From an uncultured bacterium (GTDB lineage: Bacteria; Actinomycetota; Actinomycetes; S36-B12; CAIYMF01): a DNA stretch of 64,000 nt. The DNA lies in NCBI GenBank assembly GCA_903927265.1, contig CAIYMF010000152.1:1-64000 (forward strand), written 5' to 3'. Each line of letters starts with the position of its first letter. The first letter of the stretch is position 1. The notes beneath the pieces are model-generated. The model was not told the origin of the DNA. It saw only the letters and a list, made by a program, of their open reading frames with translations, and made no database searches. Shown in pieces: positions 29,451 through 39,644 of the stretch. The translations under genes and the position numbers were made by a program.

Positions 29451-30520
29451 TCCTGTCCCGCCTCACCGTCGTCCGGCTCGATCAAGGGCTCGGTCAAGGG
29501 CGCCTCATCGGAGCGAATATCGATGCGCCAGCCCGTCAGGCGGGCGGCGAGTCGTGCATTTTGTCCCTCTTTACCAATCGCCAGCGACAACTGGTAGTCG
29601 GGAACCACTACACGTGCCGACTTCGCTTCGAGATCAACGACCTCAACGGACACCACCCGCGAGGGCGACAGGGCATTTCCGACGTACTCGGCCGGATCGT
29701 CGGACCAGTCAATGATGTCGATCTTTTCGCCGTGCAGTTCGGTCACGACGGCGCGAACGCGGGCTCCGACCGGACCGATACAGGCGCCCTTGGCCGCCAC
29801 GCCGGGATTGTGCGACCGAACGGCAATCTTCGAACGATGACCGGCTTCGCGGGCAATCGAGACGATTTCGACCACGCCGTCGGAGATTTCTGGGACTTCC
29901 AGAGCAAACAAACCCTTGACCAAACCCGGGTGGGTGCGTGACACGGTCACTTGAGGTGCCTTGGTTCCGCGACGCACACTCACAACATGTGCCTTGAGCC
30001 ACGAACCGTGTTCGTAGACCTCACCGGGAACTTGCTCATGTGCAGGCAGGACGGCCTCCACCCGACCGAGATTGACTAGCACCGTGCGCGGGTCATGACC
30101 TTGCTGAATGATTCCGGATACGAGGTCGCCCTCTTTGGCAGCGAACTCAACATAGGCGTTGTCATCTTCTGCCTCGCGCAATCGCTGGGTCAGCACTGAC
30201 CGTGCAGCCGCCATGGCCACTCGTCCGAAATCGTCGGGTGTGGCATCAACTTCGCCGATGGTGCTTCCGTCGTCATCGAGTTCAGGAATGAGCACCCGCA
30301 CCTGACCGGTCTGGCGATCTAGTTCGATGCGGGCAGGCGGAAGTTGAACGTGCACCACAGGTGCGTCGACGGCATGCACCGAACGAGGGGGTGCCGGTTC
30401 GTGACCCAGCGAGCGGTAGTACGCCGAGAGCAGCGCTTCCTCAATCGAGGCAAGCACTCGCTCGAGCGATAATTCACGCTCGATCACCACAGCACGCAGA
30501 GCAGACATGTCTAGTTCCAT
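29447..30520 (-). CDS. nusA: Transcription termination/antitermination factor NusA
   Basis: 357 residues, the shorter actinobacterial form without the C-terminal acidic repeats of E. coli NusA. N-terminal domain [32 protein letters not shown], an S1 domain ([29 protein letters not shown]), then two KH domains ([28 protein letters not shown] and [23 protein letters not shown]). It binds RNA polymerase and affects pausing and termination. It follows rimP by three bases. Confidence 0.96.
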   Translation of the reverse strand: MELDMSALRAVVIERELSLERVLASIEEALLSAYYRSLGHEPAPPRSVHAVDAPVVHVQLPPARIELDRQTGQVRVLIPELDDDGSTIGEVDATPDDFGRVAMAAARSVLTQRLREAEDDNAYVEFAAKEGDLVSGIIQQGHDPRTVLVNLGRVEAVLPAHEQVPGEVYEHGSWLKAHVVSVRRGTKAPQVTVSRTHPGLVKGLFALEVPEISDGVVEIVSIAREAGHRSKIAVRSHNPGVAAKGACIGPVGARVRAVVTELHGEKIDIIDWSDDPAEYVGNALSPSRVVSVEVVDLEAKSARVVVPDYQLSLAIGKEGQNARLAARLTGWRIDIRSDEAPLTEPLIEPDDGEAGQE

Positions 30521-30523
30521 CGC

Positions 30524-30994
30524 TCAGTCCTCCTTAGTCCGGACAGCGTTGAACTCGACCTGAACGACAGCGCGCGCAATGTCGGCGAATTCAACCGTGC
30601 GCTCCTTGCTGGCAACGTCGAGGGTGACCGAGGTGTCGTCAGAAGACACCACCCGACCAACGATGGGCGCTCGCTCGACAAGTTCGACCTCAACGAGTCG
30701 ACCTCGAGCGCGACGCCAGTGACGCGCCTCGGTAAGGGGTCGATCAACACCGGGTGAACTGACTTCGAGCGTGTAGGGCGTCTGGCCCATCACTCCCGCT
30801 TCATCGAGAGCTTCGGAAATAGCCCCCGAGATTGAGGCGACCGCGTCCAGAGAAACTCCGTCATCGGAATCGACGATGACTCGCACCAGTGAACGGCGTC
30901 CGGCCGGCCGCACCACGACATCCTCAAGATCGAGTCCCGCGGCCGTTACGAGGGGCGCTACGGCACGACTGATCGCATCGGCGCTGACGGACAT
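30524..30994 (-). CDS. rimP: Ribosome maturation factor RimP
   Basis: 156 residues. Motifs: GLDLEDVVVRPAGRRSLVRVIVDSDDGVSLD and YTLEVSSPGVDRPLTEARHWRRARGRLVEVEL, the RimP N-domain with its conserved SSPGVDRPL. RimP helps assemble the 30S head. It opens the rimP-nusA-ylxR-infB-rbfA-truB-ribF run; the 82-base gap to the divergent lipoprotein gene should hold the promoters of both directions. Confidence 0.95.
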   Translation of the reverse strand: MSVSADAISRAVAPLVTAAGLDLEDVVVRPAGRRSLVRVIVDSDDGVSLDAVASISGAISEALDEAGVMGQTPYTLEVSSPGVDRPLTEARHWRRARGRLVEVELVERAPIVGRVVSSDDTSVTLDVASKERTVEFADIARAVVQVEFNAVRTKED

Positions 30995-31076
30995 GCGGGC
31001 TCCTGACGTCGGACAAGCACGGCGACACGGCCGAGCCGGTCCTCAGCCTATCCGTCCGCCGTGTGACGATGGACCA

Positions 31077-31598
31077 GTGCAGGAACCCTCACGCATCACG
31101 CTGACCCGACGGCATCTGATGACCACCAGTGCTGTGGTCGGTGGGGTCGTGATCGTGGGTGGCGTGGCGGCGTGCAGTTCGGGTCCGGCCGCGGTTGATC
31201 CCAACGCCCCCGACCCCACCGGCAGCGACGATCCCGATCTTGAGTTGCGCACGTCCGTGGTCACAGCCGAAGCCACACTGATCGCCACCTACGACGCATT
31301 CATCGCTGAGTTTCCTGACCTTGCCGATCAACTCACGCCCTTCCGCGCCCATCACGCTGCCCACCTCGCCGCTGTGAACATCGGCCAGGCGATCGCGGTA
31401 CCCACCCCGGCCGCACCCGACATCCCCTCGTCATCGAATGCGGCCCTTCGACAACTTGCTAAGGCAGAAGGCGCGGCCGCGACTGCGCGCGCTGGCGACT
31501 GCCTCAGTGCAAGTCGCTGGCAGTTCTCGCGCGAACTGTCACTGATCGGTGCCTGCGAATCCGCCCATCAATCGCTCATCACACGGGAGCTCGGATGA
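31077..31598 (+). CDS. Tat-type lipoprotein, possibly ferritin-like
   Basis: 173 residues from GTG 31077. Residues 9-16 read LTRRHLMT, a twin-arginine-like motif, then a hydrophobic stretch and a lipobox GGVAAC with the lipid-bearing cysteine at 33. A shorter start at ATG 31119 would lose the two arginines. The mature part begins with an acidic SSGPAAVDPNAPD linker followed by long helices containing the pair FRAHHAAHLAAV. It is co-translated with the DUF4439 gene next to it (ATGA overlap), and the helical pattern hints at a related ferritin-like bundle. Function unknown. Confidence 0.7.
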   Translation: MQEPSRITLTRRHLMTTSAVVGGVVIVGGVAACSSGPAAVDPNAPDPTGSDDPDLELRTSVVTAEATLIATYDAFIAEFPDLADQLTPFRAHHAAHLAAVNIGQAIAVPTPAAPDIPSSSNAALRQLAKAEGAAATARAGDCLSASRWQFSRELSLIGACESAHQSLITRELG

Positions 31599-32053
31599 GC
31601 ATAAGAAACCTTGATGCCTTGCCCAGTGTCACCGCAGCGCTTCAGTCGGTACTCGCGGGTGAGAATGCCTGCGTGTACGCGTACGGACTGATCGGAGCGC
31701 AATTGAGCGATGCCGGGCGAACATTGGCACGACAGCTTCTCGCCGAACACACCGCAAGTCGCGATCGAGTGCGTCAGCGCCTGATTGGGCTCTCCGTTCA
31801 ACCCGAGCCAGCGGCCGCCGCTTACAACCCACCATTTCCGATCACGGGTAAGGCCGCAGCTCAACGACTCGCAGCGCTGATCGAAGATCGCCTCGCGCTG
31901 GTGTGGGCCGACCTCGTTGCCAGCGCACGACTGGCACAGAACGACGAACTCACCAAGGTAGCCGCCGCCGCAGTCGCCACGTGTGCCGTGCGCTCCAGCC
32001 GTTGGAACGGAAAGACACAGGCGTTTCCCGGCCTCCTGTCGGCCAAGGGTTAG
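31595..32053 (+). CDS. DUF4439 ferritin-like domain protein
   Basis: 152 residues. LQSVLAGENACVYAYGLIGAQLSDAGRTLARQLLAEHTASRDRV is the DUF4439 pattern, with a conserved glutamate in AGEN and an EH pair in LLAEHTASRD that could be metal ligands as in ferritin-like bundles. The gene lies divergent to rimP with its lipoprotein partner, a conserved actinobacterial arrangement. No signal peptide. The natural function is not known. Confidence 0.85.
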   Translation: MSIRNLDALPSVTAALQSVLAGENACVYAYGLIGAQLSDAGRTLARQLLAEHTASRDRVRQRLIGLSVQPEPAAAAYNPPFPITGKAAAQRLAALIEDRLALVWADLVASARLAQNDELTKVAAAAVATCAVRSSRWNGKTQAFPGLLSAKG

Positions 32054-32060
32054 TCGTCGA

Positions 32061-32852
32061 TTACCGCAGCGCAACGAGCGACTGAATCAGCAGCACGACA
32101 ATCAGCACGCCGACCACGGCCAGCAAGACGGTTCGCACGAATCCACTCCCCCGGCGCACCGCCGTGCGCGCTCCCAACACACCGCCCGCAAGGTTTCCCG
32201 CGCCCATCAGCAGTCCCAATCCCCAGAGCACATGGCCCGCGATAGCGAACACGATCAGGGCAGCAATGTTCGTGCCGAGGTTGACCACCTTGGCCGTCGC
32301 CGAAGCTCGCAGGAATGAATACCCCAGCAGCCACACCAACACGAAGACCAGGAATGCACCGGTACCCGGTCCGATCAATCCGTCATAACAGCCGATCACA
32401 AAGCCCAGCGTCACCGCGACGACATAGTGCCGACGACGACCACCCCAGCGCAGGTTGTCGCTCTCACCCATCGCAGGGCGCAGCAGCGTCCACACCCACA
32501 CGATCAGCAGTACTGCGGCGACCACCGGACGGAATACTTCCGGCGGTACTCGAGTAGCAGCAGCGGCACCGATCGCTGAACCGATGAACGCGGCACCCGC
32601 CATCGGAAGTGCGGTACGTGGATCAGGAGGAGAGCGGCGCGCGTAGGTCGCGGCGGCAGCACTCGTACCGATCATGGAGGAGAGCTTGTTGGTTCCGAGC
32701 CCGGAGATGACCAGCGACGGCGGCAGCGCCAGCAACATCACGGGCAACTGGATGAGCCCGCCTCCACCGCTGACGGCATCGACCCAACCGGCAGCAAACG
32801 CGGCCACGATCAGAATCGCGATCCACCACAGAGGTAAATCACCGGTCAGCAT
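32061..32852 (-). CDS. TauE/SafE-family membrane permease
   Basis: 263 residues from ATG 32852 (GTG one codon earlier overlaps the HAD stop). About eight membrane helices. Family features: FAAGWVDAVSGGGGLIQLPVML at the N-terminus, GTNKLSSMIGTSAAAATY, and the repeat version GPGTGAFLVFVLVWLLGY with NLGTNIAALIVF. These permeases move sulfonates, sulfite or related anions; the direction and substrate here are unknown. It is last in a proS-HAD-TauE operon. Confidence 0.88.
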   Translation of the reverse strand: MLTGDLPLWWIAILIVAAFAAGWVDAVSGGGGLIQLPVMLLALPPSLVISGLGTNKLSSMIGTSAAAATYARRSPPDPRTALPMAGAAFIGSAIGAAAATRVPPEVFRPVVAAVLLIVWVWTLLRPAMGESDNLRWGGRRRHYVVAVTLGFVIGCYDGLIGPGTGAFLVFVLVWLLGYSFLRASATAKVVNLGTNIAALIVFAIAGHVLWGLGLLMGAGNLAGGVLGARTAVRRGSGFVRTVLLAVVGVLIVVLLIQSLVALR

Positions 32853-33580
32853 CACAGCCAGCTATCAATAACACCGAGCACGTCGGCCAATTCGCTCACC
32901 ACGGCATCGGGCTCTGTCTCAACCGCGACGAGCTCGGATTCAGCAATGCCTCCGTGCGCGAGCAAGATCGCACGCATTCCGAACATCTGGGCGCCGTGCA
33001 CATCGTCGTAGGGGCGGTCACCAACAAACACCGCACTGGCAGGGCTCTCGACACCCACCGCGTCAAGGGCGGCACGGAATGCGTCTGGATGCGGCTTACC
33101 CACGGGCAATTCCGACGTATAGACAGCGCCGTCGATCAAGTGTTGTAGGCCGTCACGCACCAGAACGTCGTCGTGAACACCCACCGGCCACTGAGTGTTG
33201 CTCAGTACACCGATACGCAACCCACGCTCGCGCAGTGCCAGCATCAGCGGGGCCGCCTGCGGATCGGACAGGGTGTAGGGAGTCCACCAGTGGACATACG
33301 CGGCCAGTGCGTAGCGGTGAACCTCCGACTCGGTGTCGATTCCGTGCTCGCTCACGAGTTGGTCGAGGGGCCCGGTGCCAGCGTGCCCCGCAGTACGTCG
33401 CTGCTCTGCCCACCGGGCAATTTCCGCCTTCGCCAGTGCTTGCGCGAGCGGTTCAGCATCGTCGGGACGGACTACACGGGCGTAGGCGCGCCACGAATCG
33501 ACCACATCGATGTCAGCCCACGGGGTAAGGGTGCCACCCCAATCGAAGATGACAACCTCAATCGCCTTCTGGTCGCTCAT
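32852..33580 (-). CDS. HAD-superfamily hydrolase
   Basis: 242 residues. Motif I is FDWGGTLTP, so the nucleophile Asp is present while the position of the second Asp is Gly, as in several HAD branches. Motif II is VLSNTQW, motif III lies in VGKPHPDAF, and motif IV is [19 protein letters not shown] helical cap lies between motifs I and II. The substrate, probably a small phosphorylated metabolite, is unknown. Its ATG overlaps the proS stop by four bases. Confidence 0.85.
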   Translation of the reverse strand: MSDQKAIEVVIFDWGGTLTPWADIDVVDSWRAYARVVRPDDAEPLAQALAKAEIARWAEQRRTAGHAGTGPLDQLVSEHGIDTESEVHRYALAAYVHWWTPYTLSDPQAAPLMLALRERGLRIGVLSNTQWPVGVHDDVLVRDGLQHLIDGAVYTSELPVGKPHPDAFRAALDAVGVESPASAVFVGDRPYDDVHGAQMFGMRAILLAHGGIAESELVAVETEPDAVVSELADVLGVIDSWL

Positions 33581-35328
33581 CCCCGGCAGAGGGCAATCAG
33601 AGCCGGCGCCGCGTCAGCCAGAGCGAGGTCAGTGCGCTCTCCAGTAGCTCGGTCTTTCACCTCAACCACACCGTCGACGAGGCGCTTACCTACGACCACG
33701 ATCGTGGGCACACCGAGCAGTTCGGAGTCATTGAACTTCACGCCGGGCGAGACGCCACGGCGATCGTCATACAACACCCGCACACCGGCGGCTTCGAGCG
33801 AGGCTGCCAACGATTCGGCCGCTTCGAATACGGCGTCATCCTTTCCGGTGGCGACAAGGTGAATGTCTGCCGGTGCCACCTCCCGCGGCCACACAAGTCC
33901 CTTGTCATCGTGATGTTGCTCTGCGATCGCGGCAACGGCGCGCGACACGCCAATTCCGTACGACCCCATCGTGACCACGCGTGACTTGCCGTTCTCGTCA
34001 AGCACCGTGAGATCGAGAGCTTCAGCGAACTTACGACCGAGTTGGAAGATGTGGCCGATCTCAATACCACGCGCCATCTCGAGTTCGGAACTGCAGACAG
34101 GGCACACATCACCAGCGACAACTTCGGCGGCCTCAATCGTGCCGTCGGCGGTGAAGTCGCGACCCATCACCAGATCAAAGACGTGACGGCCGGGCTGGTT
34201 TGCGCCAGTGATCCAACGGGTGCCATCAACAACACGCGGATCAATCAAGAACCGAATGCCCGACGCAGACTCTTCACCGAGTGACTCGGGACCGATGTAT
34301 CCCTTGACCAACGCCGGATGTGAGGCGAACGTGGCCTCGTCCATGGGAGCGGGCGAGTCGGGGTGCAGCACCGCTTCGAGGCGCTTGAGGTCAACCTCAC
34401 GGTCACCGGGGAGCCCGATCGCCAACGGGTAGGTGGTGCCATCGGGACGAGTGACCGTGAGCACCACATTCTTGAGTGTGTCGGCACCAATCCACGCACG
34501 ATCGTCGCGCGATTGGTGCGCGTTCGCGTGCGCCACCAGCGAGTCGATGGTCGGCGTGTCAGGGGTGTCTTCGACATGGGCCACCGGGAGACCCTCGAGC
34601 GCGATCGCCTCGGGCACTGGCGTTGTCACTGCCTCAACATTGGCGGCGTAATCGCATGACGTGCAGCGCACGTACGTGTCTTCGCCGTGTTCGGCGGTCG
34701 CAAGAAATTCCTCGCTCGCACTTCCGCCCATCGCGCCGGCCATTGCCGACACGATCACGTAATTCAGGGACAATCGGTTGAACGTACTGACGTAGGCATC
34801 GCGGTGTCGCTGGTACGACACGGCCAATCCCGCATCGTCAAGGTCGAACGAGTATGAGTCCTTCATCATGAACTCGCGTCCACGCAAGATTCCCGCGCGC
34901 GGGCGCGCTTCATCGCGGAACTTGGCTTGGATTTGGTAGATCACCAAGGGAAGGTCCTTGTACGACGAGTACTCGCCCTTCACCATCAGCGTGAACATTT
35001 CCTCATGCGTGGGACCGAGCAGGTAGTCGCCCTGTTTGCGGTCGTGGAGGCGGAAGAGGTTGTCGCCGTATTCGGTCCACCGTCCCGTGGTCTCGTACGG
35101 TTCACGCGGCAGCAGCGACGGGAAGTGCACTTCCTGGAATCCTGCGGCGTCCATCTCTTCACGCACGATGCGCTCAACGTTGCGGTAGACGATGTATCCC
35201 AACGGCAACCAACTAAAGACACCCGGAGCAACCCGGCGCACCAACCCCGCGCGAACAAGCAGGCGGTGGCTTGGAACCTCAGCGTCGGCAGGATCCTCGC
35301 GCAGTGTGCGCAGGAACAGCGTTGACAT
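33577..35328 (-). CDS. proS: Proline-tRNA ligase, bacterial type with editing domain
   Basis: 583 residues from ATG 35328. Class II synthetase motifs: motif 2 in [21 protein letters not shown] and motif 3 in [13 protein letters not shown]. The YbaK-like editing insertion lies between, about residues 225-400. The C-terminal anticodon domain has [27 protein letters not shown]. It charges tRNA-Pro. The gene heads an operon with HAD and TauE genes and diverges from the fasciclin gene over a 199-base gap. Confidence 0.96.
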   Translation of the reverse strand: MSTLFLRTLREDPADAEVPSHRLLVRAGLVRRVAPGVFSWLPLGYIVYRNVERIVREEMDAAGFQEVHFPSLLPREPYETTGRWTEYGDNLFRLHDRKQGDYLLGPTHEEMFTLMVKGEYSSYKDLPLVIYQIQAKFRDEARPRAGILRGREFMMKDSYSFDLDDAGLAVSYQRHRDAYVSTFNRLSLNYVIVSAMAGAMGGSASEEFLATAEHGEDTYVRCTSCDYAANVEAVTTPVPEAIALEGLPVAHVEDTPDTPTIDSLVAHANAHQSRDDRAWIGADTLKNVVLTVTRPDGTTYPLAIGLPGDREVDLKRLEAVLHPDSPAPMDEATFASHPALVKGYIGPESLGEESASGIRFLIDPRVVDGTRWITGANQPGRHVFDLVMGRDFTADGTIEAAEVVAGDVCPVCSSELEMARGIEIGHIFQLGRKFAEALDLTVLDENGKSRVVTMGSYGIGVSRAVAAIAEQHHDDKGLVWPREVAPADIHLVATGKDDAVFEAAESLAASLEAAGVRVLYDDRRGVSPGVKFNDSELLGVPTIVVVGKRLVDGVVEVKDRATGERTDLALADAAPALIALCRG

Positions 35329-35447
35329 GCGAAGCAGCACGGGTGAAACCCTTCGTCGTCGGTGGTCCGAGGATAGTCCGCAGCACTGGGCTCTGCCCGA
35401 CTCGGTGTGCCGAGGTCACACGATGTTGAGAAATGTGCGAGCCGAGT

Positions 35448-35476
35448 GCATCCAACCGTGGCCTCCCCGACGACAA
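35448..35476 (+). promoter_or_regulatory. Possible SigK-type promoter for the fasciclin gene
   Basis: GCATCC (35448-35453) is followed after 17 bases by CGACAA (35471-35476). The mycobacterial SigK consensus, as I recall it, is CCATCC then CCGAAT. The match is partial and lies 52 bases before the start codon, so it is only a candidate. Confidence 0.25.
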
Positions 35477-35527
35477 GGGGAATGAGGATCGCGACAGGGT
35501 GATCCCGCACACCAGAAGGAGACCCCC

Positions 35528-36193
35528 ATGCGTCGCTCACGACTCATCGCCGGGATTACCGGTTCGCTCGCTCTGGCTGCCCTCGCAGCTACCGCGGTCG
35601 CCCCTGCTACGCAAGCCGCGCCCCTAGGCACGGGCTCGTTGGCAACCGTGCTCGGAGTGAACCCCAGCGCTGCGCCTACGTTCGATCACAACTGGTCGAA
35701 CTACAACATTCTGACCGACACCGTGAACGCAATTCTCAAGGCCAAGCCGACTTCGCCGGTGGGCACTCTCGCGCAGGGCAACGTGGCCGCCACGTGCTTC
35801 ATCCCTACCGACAGTGCGTTCCGCAAGTTCGCCATCCAGGCGTTCCCCAAGGCACACGGTTACCCCAACGAGAAGGCTGTCTTCACTGCGTTGGCAACGA
35901 AGACCCCCGGGGGAATCAACACCCTGGAGGCCATCGTTCTCTACCACTGCACCGGCGGCACCATCGATTCAAGCGCTGCATCGAAGGCCAACAACGTGGT
36001 ACTACGCATGCTCAACGGTGGAGCCGTTCGCGTCAAGGTGATGGACGGCCGCATCTACCTGTACGACAAGGGCCTGGCGTACACCAACCCGTGGGTGGTG
36101 CAGGCAGACATCAACAAGGGCAACAAGCAGATCGCGCACGGAATTAGCCGCGTGCTTCTGCCTGCGAACCTTCCCTCGCCCATCGCAGGCTGA
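35528..36193 (+). CDS. Secreted fasciclin (FAS1) domain protein
   Basis: 221 residues, ATG with AGGAGA about six bases upstream. The signal peptide (residues 1-30, cleavage after ATQA) has an RRSR start and a long Ala-rich core. The FAS1 domain follows: ILTDTVNAIL, then TCFIPTDSAFRKFA, a LEAIVLYHCTGG strand and VVQADINKGNKQIAHGISRVLLP. It resembles MPT70/MPT83 of M. tuberculosis, whose genes are controlled by SigK. The neighbouring sigma/anti-sigma genes support the same control here. A role at the cell surface is likely; the ligand is unknown. Confidence 0.88.
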   Translation: MRRSRLIAGITGSLALAALAATAVAPATQAAPLGTGSLATVLGVNPSAAPTFDHNWSNYNILTDTVNAILKAKPTSPVGTLAQGNVAATCFIPTDSAFRKFAIQAFPKAHGYPNEKAVFTALATKTPGGINTLEAIVLYHCTGGTIDSSAASKANNVVLRMLNGGAVRVKVMDGRIYLYDKGLAYTNPWVVQADINKGNKQIAHGISRVLLPANLPSPIAG

Positions 36194-36302
36194 CAGGTAG
36201 CTGGCAATGCTGGTCGAGTCCGCGCCTCCCGTGTGGTTCCCCACGATGGATGGGATCCACCAGGAGTCGCGGGCTCACCGGCGTCCATGTGACACTGCTG
36301 TC

Positions 36303-36851
36303 GTGATCGACTCCGAGCTCCGAGCTCTCGGACAGCGACTCGTCGCTGGTGATGAGGGTGCGCTCGAGGAGATGTACCGACGCTGGAGCCCCCTGGTGTA
36401 TTCGGTGGCATTGCGCTCGCTGCCCTCACCCACCGACGCCGAAGATGTGACTCAAGCGGTGTTCGTGTCGGCGTGGCACTCGCGAACTAGTTTTGATCCC
36501 GAGGCGGGCAACCCGCCCGCATGGCTGATGGGCATCACCCGCCGACGTGTAGCCGACTTCCACCGAGGTAAGGCCAGACAGCCACCTACCTTGGCATTCG
36601 CACTGGAGAACCACGACGTAACGAGCCCTGACCCCACCGTTGACGCCATCAATGAGTTGACGGTAGCCGATGAACTGAATTGCCTTGGTGAGCCAGCCGG
36701 CGCCATCATGAGACTTGCTTTCTACTCAGATCTCACCCACCAGCAGATTTCCGAACGGCTCGGAATACCGCTGGGCACGGTCAAGAGCCATATCCGCCGT
36801 TCATTGCTGAAGATGCGCGACCGATTGGAGATGACCCATGGCGCACTGTGA
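36303..36851 (+). CDS. ECF RNA polymerase sigma factor, SigK-like
   Basis: 182 residues from GTG 36303; upstream in-frame residues do not look like sigma region 2, and no ribosome binding site precedes the GTG. Region 2 spans about residues 20-90 (EEMYRRWSPLVYSVALR, SPTDAEDVTQAVFVSAW) and region 4 about 130-175 (AGAIMRLAFYSDLTHQQISERLGIPLGTVKSHI as two adjoining helices). The C-terminus overlaps the anti-sigma gene by 14 bases, so the two are co-translated. Similarity to SigK is inferred from the RskA-type partner and the fasciclin neighbour. Confidence 0.85.
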   Translation: MIDSELRALGQRLVAGDEGALEEMYRRWSPLVYSVALRSLPSPTDAEDVTQAVFVSAWHSRTSFDPEAGNPPAWLMGITRRRVADFHRGKARQPPTLAFALENHDVTSPDPTVDAINELTVADELNCLGEPAGAIMRLAFYSDLTHQQISERLGIPLGTVKSHIRRSLLKMRDRLEMTHGAL

Positions 36852-37533
36852 CCCCAACGTGCTTGCGCTCGCAGCCCTCGGCGAACCGATCGCCGACGCT
36901 GCAGAGAGAAGTCATCTCGCCGGTTGCGTTGAGTGCAGTGACGAACTCGAGAGCCTTGCCACCACGGTACGAGTAGCTCGCACCGGCCAGGCCGATCTCG
37001 TGCTCCCACCAGACACGGTCTGGCAGGGCGTGCAAGCAACGCTTGCGTCTGAGCCTGCACCGCTACCGATCCCGCTACCGCTGAATCGAAAGCGATCGCG
37101 CTGGCTCGCGGCGGTCTCGGTTGCAGCGGGGTTGCTCGTGATCGCTGGAAGCGTCGCGATCGGCAGAACTCTCGCCCAGGGCCCGACGCCTACTACCGTC
37201 GCTGTCGCCACTCTCACTACCCTGCCAGGCGCCCCCAACAACGCATCAGGAAGCGCCTCACTGCAACAGCGCGGAAGCAGTCGCACCATCGAGGTCGACA
37301 CCGTGGGACTTGCAGACCCCCAAGGCTTCTACGAAGTGTGGCTGATGAGCCCTGACGACAGTGGCCTTGTGTCACTGGGCACGATGTCGGGCGGCCAAAC
37401 TCGCGCCTCATTCCCGGTCCCTGATGGCCTCCCGCTCGCGATCTACTCGAACGTTGACATCTCAGACGAGCCGATCGACGGCAACCCCGCTCACTCGGCA
37501 GTCAGCCTGCTGCGCGGTCAGTTCACTGTGTGA
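36838..37533 (+). CDS. RskA-like membrane anti-sigma factor
   Basis: 231 residues. The cytoplasmic zinc anti-sigma domain has an N-terminal HCD and H26-x3-C30-x2-C33 (HLAGCVEC). One membrane helix lies at about 89-109 (WLAAVSVAAGLLVIAGSVAI), then an outer domain of the RskA type (GSSRTIEVDTVGLADPQGFYEVWLMSPD and LPLAIYSNVDIS). Such proteins hold the sigma factor at the membrane and release it after cleavage by a site-1 and then a site-2 protease. A site-2 protease gene lies 3 kb away at 40482. Confidence 0.87.
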   Translation: MAHCDPNVLALAALGEPIADAAERSHLAGCVECSDELESLATTVRVARTGQADLVLPPDTVWQGVQATLASEPAPLPIPLPLNRKRSRWLAAVSVAAGLLVIAGSVAIGRTLAQGPTPTTVAVATLTTLPGAPNNASGSASLQQRGSSRTIEVDTVGLADPQGFYEVWLMSPDDSGLVSLGTMSGGQTRASFPVPDGLPLAIYSNVDISDEPIDGNPAHSAVSLLRGQFTV

Positions 37534-37569
37534 AAGTCGCTGCGACTCAGCGTGTCGCCGCGCCACTTG

Positions 37570-38421
37570 CTAAAAGAAGATCGTCGCAAACTCGCCTGAC
37601 TGCACGAAACCAACCCGCTCGTACGAGCGCCGAGCAGGCATGTTGAAGTCGTTGACGTAGAGCGACACGGTGGGCGCAATGTCGCGGCGAGCCGCGACCA
37701 CCACGGCAGCCATTCCCGCAATCGATAACCCTTCACCACGCCGATCCTTAGCCACCCACACACCCTGTACCTGACAGGCGGCAGACGTCGCGGCACCGAT
37801 TTCTGCCTTGAACACTACGGCGCCGTTGTCGATGCGCGCAAAAGCACGCCCAGCCCGAATCATCTCGGCGATGCGCGCGCGATAAGCGCTGGACGATCCA
37901 CCCGAAACAGGCGACACACCCACTTCCTCGGTGAACATCTCGATAGCGGCAGGTAGCAACAGATCAATCTCTTCATCGCGCACTCGACGCACCAGTGGAT
38001 CGGGCTCAACACGTGGTGCGCCGTCGATGCGCATCAACGGCTGGCTGAGCCGCGTATCGCGTGGGCGACCCCACGAGTGCTCAAGAAGCGACCACAGGTG
38101 CAACACCTCCTCACGCGAGCCGACGATCGATGAGCAGCGCCGACCTAGGGCGCGAGCCCTGACGGCAAAGGCCTCTCGAGCCTCGACCGTGGTGTGGACT
38201 GGTACGAGGTTGGCACCCGCGTGCAGCAGCGACTCCAGCTGACCGTCGACCTCGTAGCCCCACATCTCGCCCCCCATACGCCAGGTATCCATACCCGACG
38301 CGGCAACACGTGACGACACAAAGCAGTTAGCGACCGGATCACGGTCGAGTAACTCGCGCGTACGCGGCAGATCGTGAGGACCAAGCACTCGGACGCGGCC
38401 CTCAGCGGCCGTGTCCGTCAT
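37570..38421 (-). CDS. DUF4081/GNAT acetyltransferase
   Basis: 283 residues from ATG 38421, which has GGAGG five bases upstream; an ATG 21 bases earlier lacks one. The N-terminal half is DUF4081 (RVLGPHDLPRTRELLDRDPVANCFV). The C-terminal GNAT half has VQGVWVAKDRRGEGLSIAG and SLYVNDFNMPARRSYERVGF. The same gene follows ispG in M. tuberculosis (Rv2867c) and other actinobacteria. The substrate is unknown. It faces the anti-sigma gene with a 36-base gap that holds no clear terminator. Confidence 0.85.
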   Translation of the reverse strand: MTDTAAEGRVRVLGPHDLPRTRELLDRDPVANCFVSSRVAASGMDTWRMGGEMWGYEVDGQLESLLHAGANLVPVHTTVEAREAFAVRARALGRRCSSIVGSREEVLHLWSLLEHSWGRPRDTRLSQPLMRIDGAPRVEPDPLVRRVRDEEIDLLLPAAIEMFTEEVGVSPVSGGSSSAYRARIAEMIRAGRAFARIDNGAVVFKAEIGAATSAACQVQGVWVAKDRRGEGLSIAGMAAVVVAARRDIAPTVSLYVNDFNMPARRSYERVGFVQSGEFATIFF

Positions 38422-38450
38422 GCGTTCCTCCAGATCAGTCATGTGCCAGC

Positions 38451-39608
38451 TCAGCCCACAGTCACAGAGGGCGAACCGGACTCACCGGTGATCTGCTCGG
38501 CGAGTTTCATCGCTTCTTCGATCAACGTCTCAACAATCTGGGCTTCGGGCACAGTCTTGATCACTTCGCCACGAACGAAGATTTGGCCCTTGCCGTTGCC
38601 ACTGGCGACACCGAGGTCGGCCTCGCGCGCTTCGCCTGGGCCGTTGACGACGCACCCCATCACAGCAACGCGAAGCGGTACCTCAAGTCCCTCAAGCCCG
38701 GCAGTGACCTCATCGGCCAGTTTGTATACATCGACCTGAGCCCGACCACACGAGGGACACGACACGATTTCAAGACCGCGTTGGCGCAGGTTAAGCGACT
38801 CAAGAATCCCCATACCGACCTTGACCTCTTCAACGGGAGGTGCAGACAGGGATACGCGAATGGTGTCGCCAATGCCTTGGCTGAGCAATGCGCCAAATGC
38901 AACGGCCGACTTAATCGTTCCTTGGAATGCGGGACCGGCCTCTGTGACACCGAGGTGCAAGGGGTAATCGCACTGAGCGGCCAACAAGCGATACGCCTCA
39001 ACCATCACGACCGGGTCATGGTGCTTGACCGAAATCTTGATATCGCGAAAGTCGTGCTCTTCGAACAGCGAGCACTCCCACAGGGCAGATTCGACGAGCG
39101 CTTCAGGAGTGGCCTTCCCGTACTTCTCGAGCAGACGCTTGTCGAGCGAACCAGCATTCACGCCAATGCGAATCGGAATACCTGCGTCGCGGGCCGCCCG
39201 GGCGATATCGCCGACCTTGTCGTCAAAAGCCTTGATGTTGCCCGGGTTGACCCGCACACCTGCGCACCCGGCCTCAATCGCCGCGAAGACGTACTTGGGC
39301 TGGAAGTGAATATCGGCGATGACGGGGATACCGCTCTTGCGAGCGATCTGCGGAAGAGCATCGGCGTCGTCTTGACTCGGCACGGCCACACGCACGACCT
39401 GACAACCCGCCGCAGTGAGTTCGGCGATCTGCTGGAGGGTGGCATTGACATCAGCCGTCAGCGTGGTGGCCATCGACTGCACACTGACGGGCGCGTCGCC
39501 CCCCACGGTGACCGGATGCGTGGGGTGACGCAGCACGATCGGCCGCGAAACACGACGCGGAGCCAAAACGGGCGCGGGGGCTGCTGGCATTCCAAGGGGG
39601 ACGGTCAC
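38451..39608 (-). CDS. ispG: 4-hydroxy-3-methylbut-2-enyl diphosphate synthase
   Basis: 385 residues from GTG 39608 (ATG at codon 7 is an alternative). The TIM-barrel part includes [21 protein letters not shown] and [10 protein letters not shown]-like IADIHF. The iron-sulfur cysteines are in [13 protein letters not shown] and [13 protein letters not shown]. It converts methylerythritol cyclodiphosphate to HMBPP in the non-mevalonate isoprenoid pathway. dxr, another step of the same pathway, lies at 41796. Confidence 0.95.
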   Translation of the reverse strand: MTVPLGMPAAPAPVLAPRRVSRPIVLRHPTHPVTVGGDAPVSVQSMATTLTADVNATLQQIAELTAAGCQVVRVAVPSQDDADALPQIARKSGIPVIADIHFQPKYVFAAIEAGCAGVRVNPGNIKAFDDKVGDIARAARDAGIPIRIGVNAGSLDKRLLEKYGKATPEALVESALWECSLFEEHDFRDIKISVKHHDPVVMVEAYRLLAAQCDYPLHLGVTEAGPAFQGTIKSAVAFGALLSQGIGDTIRVSLSAPPVEEVKVGMGILESLNLRQRGLEIVSCPSCGRAQVDVYKLADEVTAGLEGLEVPLRVAVMGCVVNGPGEAREADLGVASGNGKGQIFVRGEVIKTVPEAQIVETLIEEAMKLAEQITGESGSPSVTVG

Positions 39609-39644
39609 CCCACCATTATCCCCGTTGATAGTGACCGCGGCGAC

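Noticed and set aside
33540-33566. HAD hydrolase as an inactive pseudoenzyme because motif I is DWGGT
   Set aside because: Several active HAD branches lack the second Asp, and all other motifs are intact, so loss of activity is not supported.
37534-37569. Terminator between the anti-sigma gene and the convergent GNAT gene
   Set aside because: Only a 6-base inverted repeat with a 1-base loop (AGTCGC-T-GCGACT) is present, too tight to form a stable hairpin.
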